Shown: in pieces, positions 53,669-64,000 of the stretch
Numbering within the stretch: the stretch's first letter is position 1
Layout of the letters: the number at the start of each line of letters is the position of its first letter
Assembly (NCBI GenBank): GCA_030867185.1
Contig: CM061487.1
Location: 22,097,000 to 22,160,999, forward strand
DNA: 64,000 bases
Source: Tagetes erecta
Lineage: Eukaryota; Streptophyta; Magnoliopsida; Asterales; Asteraceae
Direction: 5' to 3'
Translations under genes and position numbers: made by a program
The notes under the pieces: model-generated
The model's input: the letters and a program-made list of their open reading frames with translations, nothing else
What the model was told of the DNA's origin: nothing
Databases searched by the model: none

Positions 53669-55738
53669 TCTGTTAATGAGTGCAGGAGCATTTAAGGAGG
53701 ATTGTTAGTAATCCGGTTTACTGACAGAAAATGTTCATTATTCAATTTTGAGGCGGAACAAACAGGTTATGGTTCTGGTATTTTATCCACATTCTGGATC
53801 CTTCTTTCGATTTCACAGTCGCTGCATTTTTCTTGATATCTCATTTATAATCTTTTGATAGAGTAATATGGAAGGCGTTTCTTTCGTAATTTCTATTTTA
53901 TATATTGTAAATAGTTAAAAAAAAGGGGGAGTCTAACATTTTTACTCGTATTTTTGATCAAGTTTTCACATCCATTTGAGGTCGCTCTTGTGTCTTTAAA
54001 AAATTTCAATTTTGTGCTGAAATAGAAATTTTGGGGGAGTAATATCTCAAATGAATGTAATGAATATCTTTTGTCCAAAATTCGTTCTGTGTAAATATTT
54101 TGTGTCTTTTGAAGGTTTCAGGTTTGTATGGAAAGCATCTGAAGGAGGATATTGATTTGTGTAATGATGTGTCAATAGGCTCAACCCGAATACAATTAGA
54201 CAGCAATTCTGTGATCAAACTAAATTCAAAAAGAGCTCGGTGATGAGGAGTAACTTTCACAGACATTTGGCCTGCACAAAGTAATAAGTTTTGACAAAAA
54301 TGGGTTGAGAGTGTCAAATCTTTGCCTTGATTTCCCCAAATATCCCAAATCACCCTCACCCTAGCCTTGAATTGAGTTTCTAGTTAGCAAAACAAAATAA
54401 AAGCTGCTAGTGTTGCTCTTCAGAAAAACCTCTGAGTGAGTTACTTGTTAACTCCTCAGAATGTATTGAGTCAAAGTGCTTAATTCCTCTGCTATACGGA
54501 AGTATTGACCTGGAGTTGGTGGATCTTCTCTGCTATACGGAAGTATTGACCTGAAGATCCACCGAGCATGCTCAAATGTTTATCTCCTCTGTTATACGTC
54601 AGTATAGACCTGGAGCTCTAACCATTTGAGTTTCCCAAATAATAAGTCGCAATGTGTTCAAAAGAATCATTGTTGACAAGCTCCACTCCCAAAAATGCAA
54701 AAATGCAGAATGTCAAAAGAGGCTCATAAATTGATCAATATTCAAAATTTGATCCATGAATTTCAAGCAAAGTCAATCATATTGCTCGATAAACCTGATG
54801 TTAGGACAAGTTACTTTGCTGAATGTCTGTGGAAACCAAGTCGCCCGAGTTTCTTCAAATCGAACCAAAACATGATAAGATCGTCACAGGTTGTTTGTTG
54901 AAAGGAACAAGGCATGGGTTTAAATGGACAAACATATTGACAATCTCGCCAAGTCTATGTTTCTCCGGATGGTCGCTCGAAATGCATTATCTGATATCCT
55001 TCATGAAAATTTCTTTTATTATCCTTATTTTATGTTTGGGTTCTTGAGTCTTGTTGGTCGGGTGTACCTTTTGGGATGTGTTCTCTTTGTCAAAAATATT
55101 TGTGATCTTGTCGGACTCGTCCTCTCATTTCCGAATTTTTTAATTTCTAGTTAAAAAAAAATTCAAAAAAGATTTTCATTTCAAATTATTTTCAAGTCTT
55201 CCATATTATGCTATTAATATGCTATCATTTTCACATGCATTTCACGGGAAATTGCACACACAAACGAACACGGGTTCGCTTGTCTTCATACACAAATAAA
55301 CACGGGTTTATTTTGTTTAATGAAATGATCTAATGAGAAATCTCGAGATTTTTTTCTGTGATTGTTGTGTTACAGATATTTGCTGTAAATGATGGTCGAT
55401 CATCAGTTGAGCAAAGCACCTGACCAGAGAACCTGTTCCTCAAAGTTTTTCGGAAGATACCGAGCTAGGAAGCCTCCTCCTACATCTACTGAAGCACTCA
55501 AGAAAAGATAGTTGGAAAGCAGTTCCAGATTTTACGAAAGGATGCACGCAAAATGGGGGAGCACACAATATGGGGGAGCTTGTGACATTAAGGATCTTCA
55601 GCAACAAACTTTGGCTAGCCTCAGTCTTGGGGGAGTTTTGTTGGAGCTGAAATTAAGACTGAAGCTTACCAAATTGAAGATCCAACAGTATTGACTTATC
55701 GGTGCTGATTGCGATGCAAGACATTGATAAAAATAGAC
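53669..55738 (+). other. 3' non-coding region of element III
   Basis: 2.1 kb in place of pol. No supportable gene. It contains several GGGGGAG words (53927, 54031, 55554, 55571, 55630), a set of three stem-loops with a conserved inner hairpin (54482-54630), and AT-rich DNA. It shows no homology to pol that I can see by eye, so pol was not simply mutated. Confidence 0.7.
54482..54630 (+). repeat. three stem-loops with a conserved inner hairpin, element III
   Basis: A word CTGCTATACGGAAGTATTGAC occurs at about 54489, 54530 and (as GTTATACGTCAGTATAGACC) 54591. Each contains ATAC-NNNN-GTAT and is closed by a different outer stem: AATTCC/GGAGTT (54482, 54512), GGTGGATCTTC/GAAGATCCACC (54518, 54553; 11 bp perfect) and CTCAAATG/CATTTGAG (54571, 54623) plus CTCC/GGAG. 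Stem sequences differ while pairing is kept. Confidence 0.75.
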
Positions 55739-55751
55739 TATGGGGGAGTAT
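55739..55751 (+). promoter_or_regulatory. polypurine tract of element III
   Basis: TATGGGGGAGTAT directly before the 3' LTR. It primes plus-strand synthesis. Confidence 0.85.
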
Positions 55752-56252
55752 TGTTGGACCTGAATTGTAGTCTAATATTATCAACACAGTAAAAGTCAAC
55801 AAAAGTCAACGTCCGGTCAAAGTCCACGTAAAAAGTCAAATGGCGCGTTAGAGACGAAGAACCGAGTCAAGACGTTGAAGTTGTTTTATGTCTAGGATCG
55901 TTAATGTAATAAATATATTTTGTGTCAACAAAATATATTTAATCTAGTTTTAGACATGTTTTAGCCTTTTAACTTGTTATTTTCTAATTAGTCTAAGTGT
56001 AGAGACTATTAGTGTAATTAGCATGTTAAGCACTCACTATAAATAGTAAAGTGCAAATAGGGTTTTAAGGGGCTTGAATGAGCTAGTGATTTGGGGGTCT
56101 TCCATGTAAACAACATTTTATGCAAATCAAAATGGATCAAATCTGAGTTTTATTGATTGTTCTTATCATTGTTCATCTCGTTCATCATATTTTATCCTTT
56201 TTGATCCAAATCTTCAACAGATTTCTGATTAACTAGTGTTTTGGGACCAACA
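55752..56252 (+). repeat. 3' LTR of element III
   Basis: 501 bp, matching 48417-48917. It has TATAAATA at 56038-56045 and the 14-bp inverted repeat near 55910-55941. Confidence 0.95.
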
Positions 56253-56257
56253 TATTT

Positions 56258-56978
56258 GATCAAAAAATCAATATCTGAAAAATAGTAAATTTTCACATAA
56301 AACCACAACATTTACCTACATAATCACACCAAAACCAAATTTGATCAAAAAATCAACTTTAAAAAAATCACCAAATTTTCAATAAAACCACAACAGTTTA
56401 CCTATAATTAATCACACAAAAACAAATTTGATCAAAATATCAACTTACGAAAAAATCTAAAATTTTCACATAAAAGCACAACATTTACCTATATAATCAC
56501 ATTTAAAAATAAATTTGATCAAAAAAATAAACTTTCGAAAAAATAAAATATTTTCACATAAAATCACAACATTTACCTATATAATCACACCAAAACCAAA
56601 TTTGACCAAAAATATAAACTTACGTAAACATCAAAAATTTTTATATAAAACCACAACATTTAACTCAACAAAAATAAATTTGATCAAAAAATCAACTTTT
56701 GAAAAACCAAAAATTTTCACCTAAAACCACAAATTTACATATATAATCACACCAAAAACAAATTTGATAAAAAAATCTACTTTCGAAAACATCAAAAAAT
56801 TTCATACAAAACCACAACATTTACCTATATAATCACACCAAAAACAATTTTGATTAAAAAATCAACTTTTGAAAAAATCTAAAACTTTTTCATAAGACAA
56901 CAACATTTAACTATATAATCACACCAAAAATAATCTTGATCAAAAAATCAACTTTTGAAAAAACAAAAAATTCTCAAA
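56258..56978 (+). repeat. ~86-bp AT-rich minisatellite, block 3
   Basis: About 8 units between element III and the solo LTR at 56984. The target duplication TAAAA of the latter is at 56979-56983. Confidence 0.9.
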
Positions 56979-58729
56979 TAAAATGTCACACTCCGACCGA
57001 TTGCGGAATCACCGAGGCGGACGAAAGGAAATGATTGTTCATAGCTCATGGTACTAAAATAATTCAAATATTATTAATATCAAATTCAAAATTATCCATG
57101 AAAAATAATAATCAAATAATCCAACAAACAAACCGAAACGAACAAACTGATTTATTTAATAATTAACCAAGTCCATGATCCTAAATCTGAGGCATCTTCT
57201 AAACTTCTTTTCCTGAAATCATGTGAAAAATAAATAGTCAGCTAAAGGTTAGCTGGTGAGTATACATAGGTTTGGATACATATAATTATAATGAATAAAA
57301 TTTCAATTCACATGTCATGTTAATACTATAAAACTGCAAAGTGCACACATAAAATAAACATTTACGCAATCAAACACTAAGTGACTGACTAGACTTAAAA
57401 TCCTACGGATTAAGTCATTAATGAATATATAACCGGTCCTCAATCACCCACTGAGCAAAAGCATGAATATATATGTGGGGTGGGTTTGTCAGGTCAACAG
57501 ATCTATTATTGATTAACGGCGGTTTGATTAATGTCTATCATATAATAAACACAATGCAAGTAGAAACATAACATGAATTGAATGAATTTAATAATGAGTA
57601 AAATGTGTAAAAACTGATTTTAATATATCACATGAGATCACCACAAAGCAATAAACACAAAAAGGGGCTACGTATACTCACATGGTAATTAAATGATGAG
57701 TTAAATAAATAGAAACTTGAATAATGCCCCGAGACCCTCCTTAGCGATCACCTAAGGAAACGAGTCCTAAGTTAGGATAAATAAACTCTAGGTGATTCAA
57801 AAATCTAGGGTTCTAATAGGGATTTGGGATTTCTAAATATTAGTAATGATTAAATGAATATTAAATACTTAATAAATATATAAAGATAAATTTTATCATA
57901 GGTGAAACAAATGATAAATTATTAAATATGATACTATTAATAAGATAACTAAAAATCTTAATTTAATTACCTTTTAAACATAAAATAGTTATCGAAATAA
58001 TTACCGACAATAAATTAATACATAATAGACCTTTATAACGTTCTTAAATAATTGAATACTAGCCTTTTATACCTTTATAATATTCATAGTCATAAATGTC
58101 CATATATGTATATATATATTTTAAAAGAAAACTCTTTATTGTAAAATAATTACATTTTTATGAGTCTTATACATTTAATGTTTATATATTATTGTAAAAT
58201 AAATACATGTTTTTATAAGTGTTATATATTTTGTATTATGCTTTAATATCAATTCCAAAACGTTTTTAAAAAATATATTACCTTACACTAATCCAAAAAT
58301 AATTAATTGATAAAAATATAGTATAAAAGTATTTACAAAAACCTTGTAATAAAAATAGTTAAAAATATGTCACAGGCCAGGTTCGAACCCCTGAACTCAG
58401 GTTCCTTACAATACACGCCCACCACTGAACCAAACGTGTTTACTGCTTCAAATCCAAATCAAAATTTATTTACACAGTTTAAATCCCTTACACCTAAATC
58501 CTATATGAACCCTAAATCAAAATCACCCAAATCGAACCTCAATCTGAATATATAAATCGAATCGATCATAACTACGATAATCAGTGTATAAAAACGAACA
58601 CAAGGATGGTTTTAATTACCTGATTTGGTGATTGGTCGATGATAAGTACCAAGAACAGAGGACAATGACAGTGATGATCAATAGATGATTATGTGTGTGT
58701 TAAAGGTGAAATTGATAATGCAGATAGAT

Positions 58730-59001
58730 TGTAACATCCGGCCCCTCATACCACCAATATTGTCCGCTTTGCTACATCAGAGCTCACGGATTTGCTTTTG
58801 GGTTGCCCGGGTGAAACCTTCCCAGGATGGTCACCCATCCTGAGATTGCTGTCATCCGAGCACGCTTAACTGTGGAGTTTTCCACTCATCCACTAGCATT
58901 AAGCCCCAAAACGCGTTGTTGGTATTTGAGGTCGGACATTCCTTATAAATCCCAGATCTCTCCTACCCACGGCAGATGTGTGATTTGCCTAGGGTGTTAC
59001 A
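58730..59001 (-). mobile_element. Cassandra solo LTR (TRIM with 5S-like core)
   Basis: 272 bp, TGTAACACCC to CCGGATGTTACA on the minus strand; duplication TAGAT (58725-58729 and 59002-59006). The minus strand at about 58876-58815 reads AGTTAAGCGTGCTCGG and GGATGGGTGACC, the internal promoter of plant 5S rRNA, as known for Cassandra. It has no coding content. It would direct RNA polymerase III in the element. Confidence 0.92.
58815..58876 (-). promoter_or_regulatory. 5S rRNA-like internal promoter in Cassandra LTR
   Basis: AAGCGTGCTCGG (box A region) and GGATGGGTGACC (intermediate element/box C region) occur in the 5S order and spacing. Confidence 0.85.
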
Positions 59002-59334
59002 TAGATGAAGTGATGTCGTGCAACTGTGTTGAGTATATATAATTGTTTGAAACAGGTAGATAACTATCGATCGAACTCAAGTTAGTTGCAGTTGAAAATT
59101 GAGATAAAAACCAACGATTTCGTGCAGTTTTTGTTAATTAAACTTAATGATCAAGTCTTAAAGGATCAGAGGTAGATTTAGATAGGTTTAATTCAAGTTT
59201 TTGTGATCGAATTGGTTGAAATCAGTTCCGAACATACCGAGATAAATGGGTTTTGATTTGTGTGCTATTAAACGATCGTTTTTGTGAAGATTTGAGTTCG
59301 AATCTCATGGATAAGAGATAGGAACTATTAAACG

Positions 59335-62178
59335 TGTGACAACCCGTAATTTTAGGTTAACACCGTTAACTCTTCTTCGTAAAATTTTGTTAATTCTCAT
59401 CATGAATGACTCGCTTGCTTCGTTAATTAAGTATATATATAAGTTCAGGGTTTGTTTGGTAATTAATAATAAAGATTAATATTATTAAGTGTTGTAACTT
59501 AAAAAAAAATTGAATAACTTATCAAAGTGTAGGGATACAAAGTGTAAAAATTGAACTAAAACCCAAACCCTAAAACCCACCCTCGCCTCCTCTTTGCCCT
59601 TGTCTCATTCCCTGTCGCCTGCACCAAGAAAACGAATACCAGCAGCAAACTAGTTCTCGTCGTCTCTTCCACTCGGTAAGCAATCGCACAACACCTCTCT
59701 CTGTCGTCGCCATAATCAGACCAAAGTTAGGAGCTGTGCCCCCCCCCTCGATCACCTCTTCCTCGTCATCTCCGGTGAGTTCGAATGTGTGTTTTCGAGT
59801 AAGGTTTCGAATGTGGTTAACAGATTATGGATGATTGTATGTAATTGTATGCTTAGGTGTTGTTGTATATGTGTGAGTGTGTATGTATGAATTTACAACA
59901 GTGTATGTATCGGATGTTTTTATGTATGTATATAGTGGCAGCCATAGTGTGATTTGTATGCCTGCACATTTTGATGAAACTGCTGTAACACGATAGGTAA
60001 GCAACAACAAGTGTTTGTATGTGTGTTTGTATTGAACCATGGTATGTGTAGGTATAGTTACAATAGGAAATAGTAGTAATATGTGTAATTGTCTATATGT
60101 ATGTATCAATGCAAGACATATGTTACTTGTATACCGTGTGCAAGTGATAATAACATCTATATGTGTGATAGCAACATCTATATTGAGGTGTATGTAAGTA
60201 TGTATATATATGTATGAACCTGGAAAGGTATGCGAGTATGTATAAGTTGTTGTGTGAAATTAGTATTCTTGTATGCGTAGAATCAGAATGTATATTATGT
60301 GTGTATGGGATACATGTATGTAGGTATAGCAGCAAACAACAGCCGTATGACTAATGTATTATGTGTGTATGAATATGTGTGGTAGATATGTATGATAACA
60401 AGCATGACTAGCAAGAAAACAAATGTATTTATGTGCATGTACAGTATGTATGTAGGTATATATATTCAATAAAGACAGCAACAACATAAATGAATCTTGA
60501 TATGTATGTGTGTTTCCGTATGTATGCATGTCTGTAGTATATAGTACAAGTATTGTATGTGTGGTATGTGTTGTACGCACTTTATGTAACGTGTATAATG
60601 TATGAAAATTGTGTATCGAATGTATTGTATGAACTATATGTATGCTCGGGTATAAATTGTATGAACACATGTATAGTTACATAAATGAATGAATGTACCG
60701 GTTTGATCATGTATGTGTGATGTTTAGTTAATGTTTAGTTAGTGAAAGTTGTCAATATATGTACATCTGTAATGTGTATGATTTCATAATAAACAACGGC
60801 AAATAAATTATGGGTATGCAATATGTGTTGATAATATGTATGAGTAGTAAACATGGTATGGGTATTGCATTGATAGTCTAAATTGGATGTATACAATGTG
60901 TATGAAATGATGAGTATGTGATTTCATGAGTATACGTGAATTAGAGATATACATATGTATAAGTACGAGTTCTAGTGAATAATGAGTATGTAATTATGAA
61001 ACCAGGTCGTAGAGCGGTCTAGTTTCTTTTGTTGCATTGTGCTGGTTGTTTTTGTTGTGCGCTTCAAAGATGAGTTCTTTGCCCGCTTTTAAATATTTTT
61101 CGGAGAGAAAACATACAAATGATTTTAAAGAGCCTTCGGGCAATTATTTTACAGCGCCTTTGGGCGGTCTGTATTTTTATGCCTTCGGGCAGGGCCTTCA
61201 GGCAAAACTTTATGCCTTCGGGCGGGGCCAACTAAGGCTGCATTTTATACCTTCGGGTATGGCCTACGGGCAGGTTTCGGTAAAAGTATAAATGCCTACG
61301 GGCAGGTTTCGGTAAAAGTACAAATGCCTACGGGCAGGTTTGGTAAAAATATAAATGCCTACGGGCAGGTTTGGTAAAAATATAAATGCCTACGGGCAGG
61401 TTTGGTAAAAATATAAATGCCTACGGGCAAGATTTTATTAGGGCTTATAGTGCTTTACACGAATTGGAACCACATTCAAGTCCTTATAAAAGTTCGAGGT
61501 TGATTAATATATGATAGCGGGGAAATTTGAGTAGTACTACCGGGTTGCGACGGCACCCACCCTTGACTGGGAGTCATGTGGTGCAAATTGTCTTTAAATG
61601 GTTATGGGTCATCCTGGTTAGATGACGACAAGGCAAAAGTAACGTTTAGCTTTCATCTCGACGTGTTGACAAGCAATAAGCATTCGGTCTTGCAAACCGC
61701 CTAATAAAATAGATTTTGTTTAACTGTGTTATAAACGGTATCTTTTATTTATATACAAAACTCATTGAACTCACCAACATTATGTGTTGACCGTTTTAGT
61801 ATGTTTTTCTCAGGTGGCTAGGAGCTGTGCACGTAGGACATATCATGCATGAGTCGTTTTATTTTATTTTGAATAGTTATTTACATTGTTGGTTTAATGA
61901 AAATAAATGTATGTTTTGTGCTAGACTATTGAGCACATGTTTTATACTGGTATCATGCTAGACTGTTGAGCACAAGTTTATTTAAATAATGGGTTTGTTT
62001 GAAAGCTTCCGCTAAACTTTGAATACTTACATTTTTATACCCTGAGTTTTGTGTTAATGTCTAAGTTAAACTTTTATTTAAAACATTGAGTTAGTGTTAC
62101 CGTAACTAATGGCTTGAGATCCTGGTGTGTCACACGCCTAACGGATACCTCGTTTGTGGAAAGTTGAGGGTGTGACAA
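59335..62178 (+). mobile_element. solo gypsy LTR (TGTGACAACCCG family)
   Basis: 2,844 bp, TGTGACAACCCG to GAGGGTGTGACA; duplication AAACG (59330-59334 and 62179-62183). It contains a GC-rich, exon-like stretch (59570-59790), a TATGTGTG-rich kilobase (59820-61000), a tandem repeat (61140-61440) and the palindromic AGTACT block shared with the other gypsy LTRs (near 61516-61570). No protein is supportable; the reverse-strand frames here follow the TG-rich sequence. Confidence 0.92.
61140..61440 (+). repeat. 31-32-bp tandem repeat in the inner solo LTR
   Basis: Units AAATGCCTACGGGCAGGTTT then CGGTAAAAGTAT, about six regular copies from 61250, preceded by less regular TGCCTTCGGGCA copies. The central TGCC..GGCA is a short inverted repeat. 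Confidence 0.85.
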
Positions 62179-62630
62179 AACGAGTCAAAACTGTGTGGAT
62201 TTGATTGATTTAGAAGATGCTGGAGTAGCCGGAGTCACGCCGGAGCCGACGCCGGGAAAACGGGTTTGGGGGGATTGGTTTAAAATACTACAATTACCTC
62301 ATTGTACTTTGAATAACTGATTAGTTTAGTTTAAAGGTTTTTCTTGTGTTTTATAAATTACACATTCAACCCTCAACTTTAATTTTAACTAAATAACCAA
62401 CTAACTAACAATCTAAGACATTTATATAAATGTTTCTTGTTAGTTTAAGTATATTTTATAAAAAATTATTATATATCATATCTTTGGTAATTAAATGATT
62501 ACTATAAAGAGATTATATTAACGTAAACCTTCATTTCATAATCAACCAAATGATTACAATATTATTCGACGGTTTGGTTTTACATAAAAGAAAAGCAAAA
62601 GAAAAGAATCGGGCCGAATGTCACATAAAA

Positions 62631-63235
62631 CCACAACATTTACCAATTTAATCACACTAAAAACAAATTTGATCAAAAAATCAATTTTCAAAAAATCAAA
62701 AAATTTCATACAAAACCTCAACATTTACCTATATAATCACACCAAAAACATCTTTGATAAAAAAATCAAGTTTTGAAAAATAATAAATTTTCACATAAAA
62801 CCACAACATTTATCTATATAATCACACCAATAACAAATTTAATCTAAAAATCAACTTTCAAAAAATCAACAAATTTTCACATAAAACCATAACATTTTAC
62901 TTATATTTAATCACACCAAAAACAAATTTGATCGAAAAATCAACTTTTGAAAAAAATAAAAAATTCTCATATAATGCCACAACATTTACCTATATAATCA
63001 CACCAAAAACAAACTAAATCAAAAAATCAACTATTGAAAAAATAAAAAATTTTCTCATAAAAGCACAACATTTACCTATATAATCACACCAAAAATAAAT
63101 TTTGCCCAAAAAATCAACTTAGGAAAACTCAAAAATTTTAATATAAAAAAAGTAGTTACCTATATAATCACACCAAAAACAAATTTGATCAAAAATCAAA
63201 TTTTGAAAAAATCAAAAATTTTCACATGCAACATT
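62631..63235 (+). repeat. ~86-bp AT-rich minisatellite, block 4
   Basis: About 7 units that end where the second LTR-like block starts. Confidence 0.9.
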
Positions 63236-63683
63236 TGGTGAGTCTATTTGAAGATGTCACTTTCCAAATATAAGTGAATGAAGATATCGAGCACCATCAC
63301 GAGCAAACACGGGTGAAGACGTTCATTATTTGTATTTGACGCTAGAATATTTGTGTAATCGTTTTGTGCTTAAATGCACGTTTGTGCTTAATCGCACGTG
63401 TTTAGTTGAAATGTAAGGTGAATGGTATAGACTACAAATACCATCACCTAGGTCATTTGTTTATTAGAGTTGCATGCTTTTCATTCCATATCCTTTGTAA
63501 CCTTCATAGTGATCTAATACAAGAACCTATTCATATTATCATCATCTTCATCATACCTTGTATTGATCTTCATGAACATTCAAGCATAAATACGTGATTA
63601 GTGAGATTCGCCATCACTGATTGCAAACAACATCCCCAAACAATCTCAAATCTAAATCCAAGCTCAGTTCATCTCGAACTATT
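63236..63683 (+). repeat. LTR-like block, second copy
   Basis: Homologous to the element V block at about 41690-41988, in the same orientation. It contains the promoter-like ACTACAAATACCATCACC region and the leader that runs up to the next minisatellite. Its left 120 bp have no counterpart at 41664, so the first copy is deleted or the ends differ. As at 41988, the minisatellite begins immediately after it. Confidence 0.65.
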
Positions 63684-64000
63684 TACATTTATCTATATAA
63701 TCACACCAAAAACAAATTTGAACAAAAAATCAACTTTTAAAACAATAAAAAATTTTCACATAAAACCACATCATTTACCTATATATAATCACACCAAAAA
63801 GATTTTAATCAAAAAATCAACTTTTGAAAAAATCAAAAGTTTTCACATAAAACACAACATTACCTACATAATAACACCAAAAACAAATTTGATAAAAAAA
63901 TCATCTTTCGAAAAAATAAAAAATTTTCACATACAACAACAACATTTACCTATATAATCACACCAACAAAAATTTTGATTAAAAAATCAACTTTTTATAA
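63684..64000 (+). repeat. ~86-bp AT-rich minisatellite, block 5 (runs off window)
   Basis: About 3.7 units to the window end. It has the same core words as the other blocks. Confidence 0.88.

Larger units (their letters stand above)
48417..56252 (+). mobile_element. gag-only copia retrotransposon, element III
   Basis: 501-bp LTRs (48417-48917 and 55752-56252), TG..CA ends (TGTTGGACC..GGACCAACA), duplication TATTT (48412-48416 and 56253-56257), tRNA-iMet primer-binding site, and polypurine tract. The only protein is a Gag-like ORF (51392-53668 with one amber). No protease, integrase or RT is present, so it must borrow pol. I counted about six differences between the LTRs, so it is young. It is inserted in the minisatellite and carries a TRIM in its leader. 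Confidence 0.95.
56984..62625 (-). mobile_element. gypsy-type solo LTR with two nested insertions
   Basis: Ends TGTCACACTCCGACC (left) and GGGCCGAATGTCACA (right), i.e. TGTGACA..TGTGACA on the minus strand; duplication TAAAA (56979-56983 and 62626-62630). Without the Cassandra LTR (58730-59001) and the inner solo LTR (59335-62178) about 2.5 kb remain, the length of a Tekay-type LTR. There is no protein. AT-rich stretches lie at 57850-58360. Confidence 0.88.

Noticed and set aside
53669..55738. Decayed pol in element III
   Set aside because: No pol motif in any frame by eye, and a non-coding structured region fits better.
58815..58876. Genuine 5S rRNA gene
   Set aside because: Only the internal promoter region matches; it lies within Cassandra LTR ends with a TSD.
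59570..60670. Minus-strand frames of 61-103 codons (Tyr/His/Thr-rich)
   Set aside because: They mirror TATGTGTG-rich LTR sequence.

Overview
This 64 kb window is plant nuclear DNA that consists almost entirely of nested transposable elements. I see no host gene. Evidence for a plant: Ty1/copia and Ty3/gypsy polyproteins, primer-binding sites matching the 3' end of plant initiator tRNA-Met, a Cassandra-type LTR with a 5S-rRNA-like core, a TRIM and a Helitron. The style of the copia proteins recalls elements of Asteraceae, but that is recollection and not a search result.

Layout. Copia element I (+ strand, 5' part outside the window) gives a decayed pol (1-2542), a long post-pol region and a decayed extra ORF (21116-24375). 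It is split by copia element II (minus strand, 4666-20451, 15.8 kb, TSD TTTAC), whose two LTRs differ by a single indel. Element I also carries a solo LTR (23672-24224, TSD AAGAA). At about 24376 it joins element V, a chimeric pol-less copia relic whose post-gag part is split by gypsy element IV (26072-40579, TSD CATTC). Element IV is minus strand, has 2.8 kb LTRs, several stops, a protease duplication and a solo LTR (30866-33852, TSD ATTAA) in its RNase H. Element V resumes at 40585 and ends in a PPT and an LTR-like block. An array of ~86 bp AT-rich repeats follows, from about 41990 to the window end. Into it were inserted a Helitron (43372-46480), gag-only copia element III (48417-56252, TSD TATTT, itself holding a triple-LTR TRIM) and a gypsy-type solo LTR (56984-62625, TSD TAAAA). 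That solo LTR holds a Cassandra LTR (TSD TAGAT) and a further solo LTR (TSD AAACG). A second copy of the LTR-like block lies at 63236-63683.

How the genes work together. Element II is the centrepiece. Gag, a second gag-like ORF with three more zinc knuckles, and pol lie in one reading frame separated by single stop codons. After 3 kb of structured non-coding DNA comes an extra ~1,350-residue sense ORF in the position of an env gene, now broken by a frameshift. A GTAAGT donor downstream of pol and a CAG acceptor directly before the extra ORF's ATG recur in related copies, which suggests a spliced transcript. Elements III and V keep only the gag part and probably depend on pol supplied in trans.
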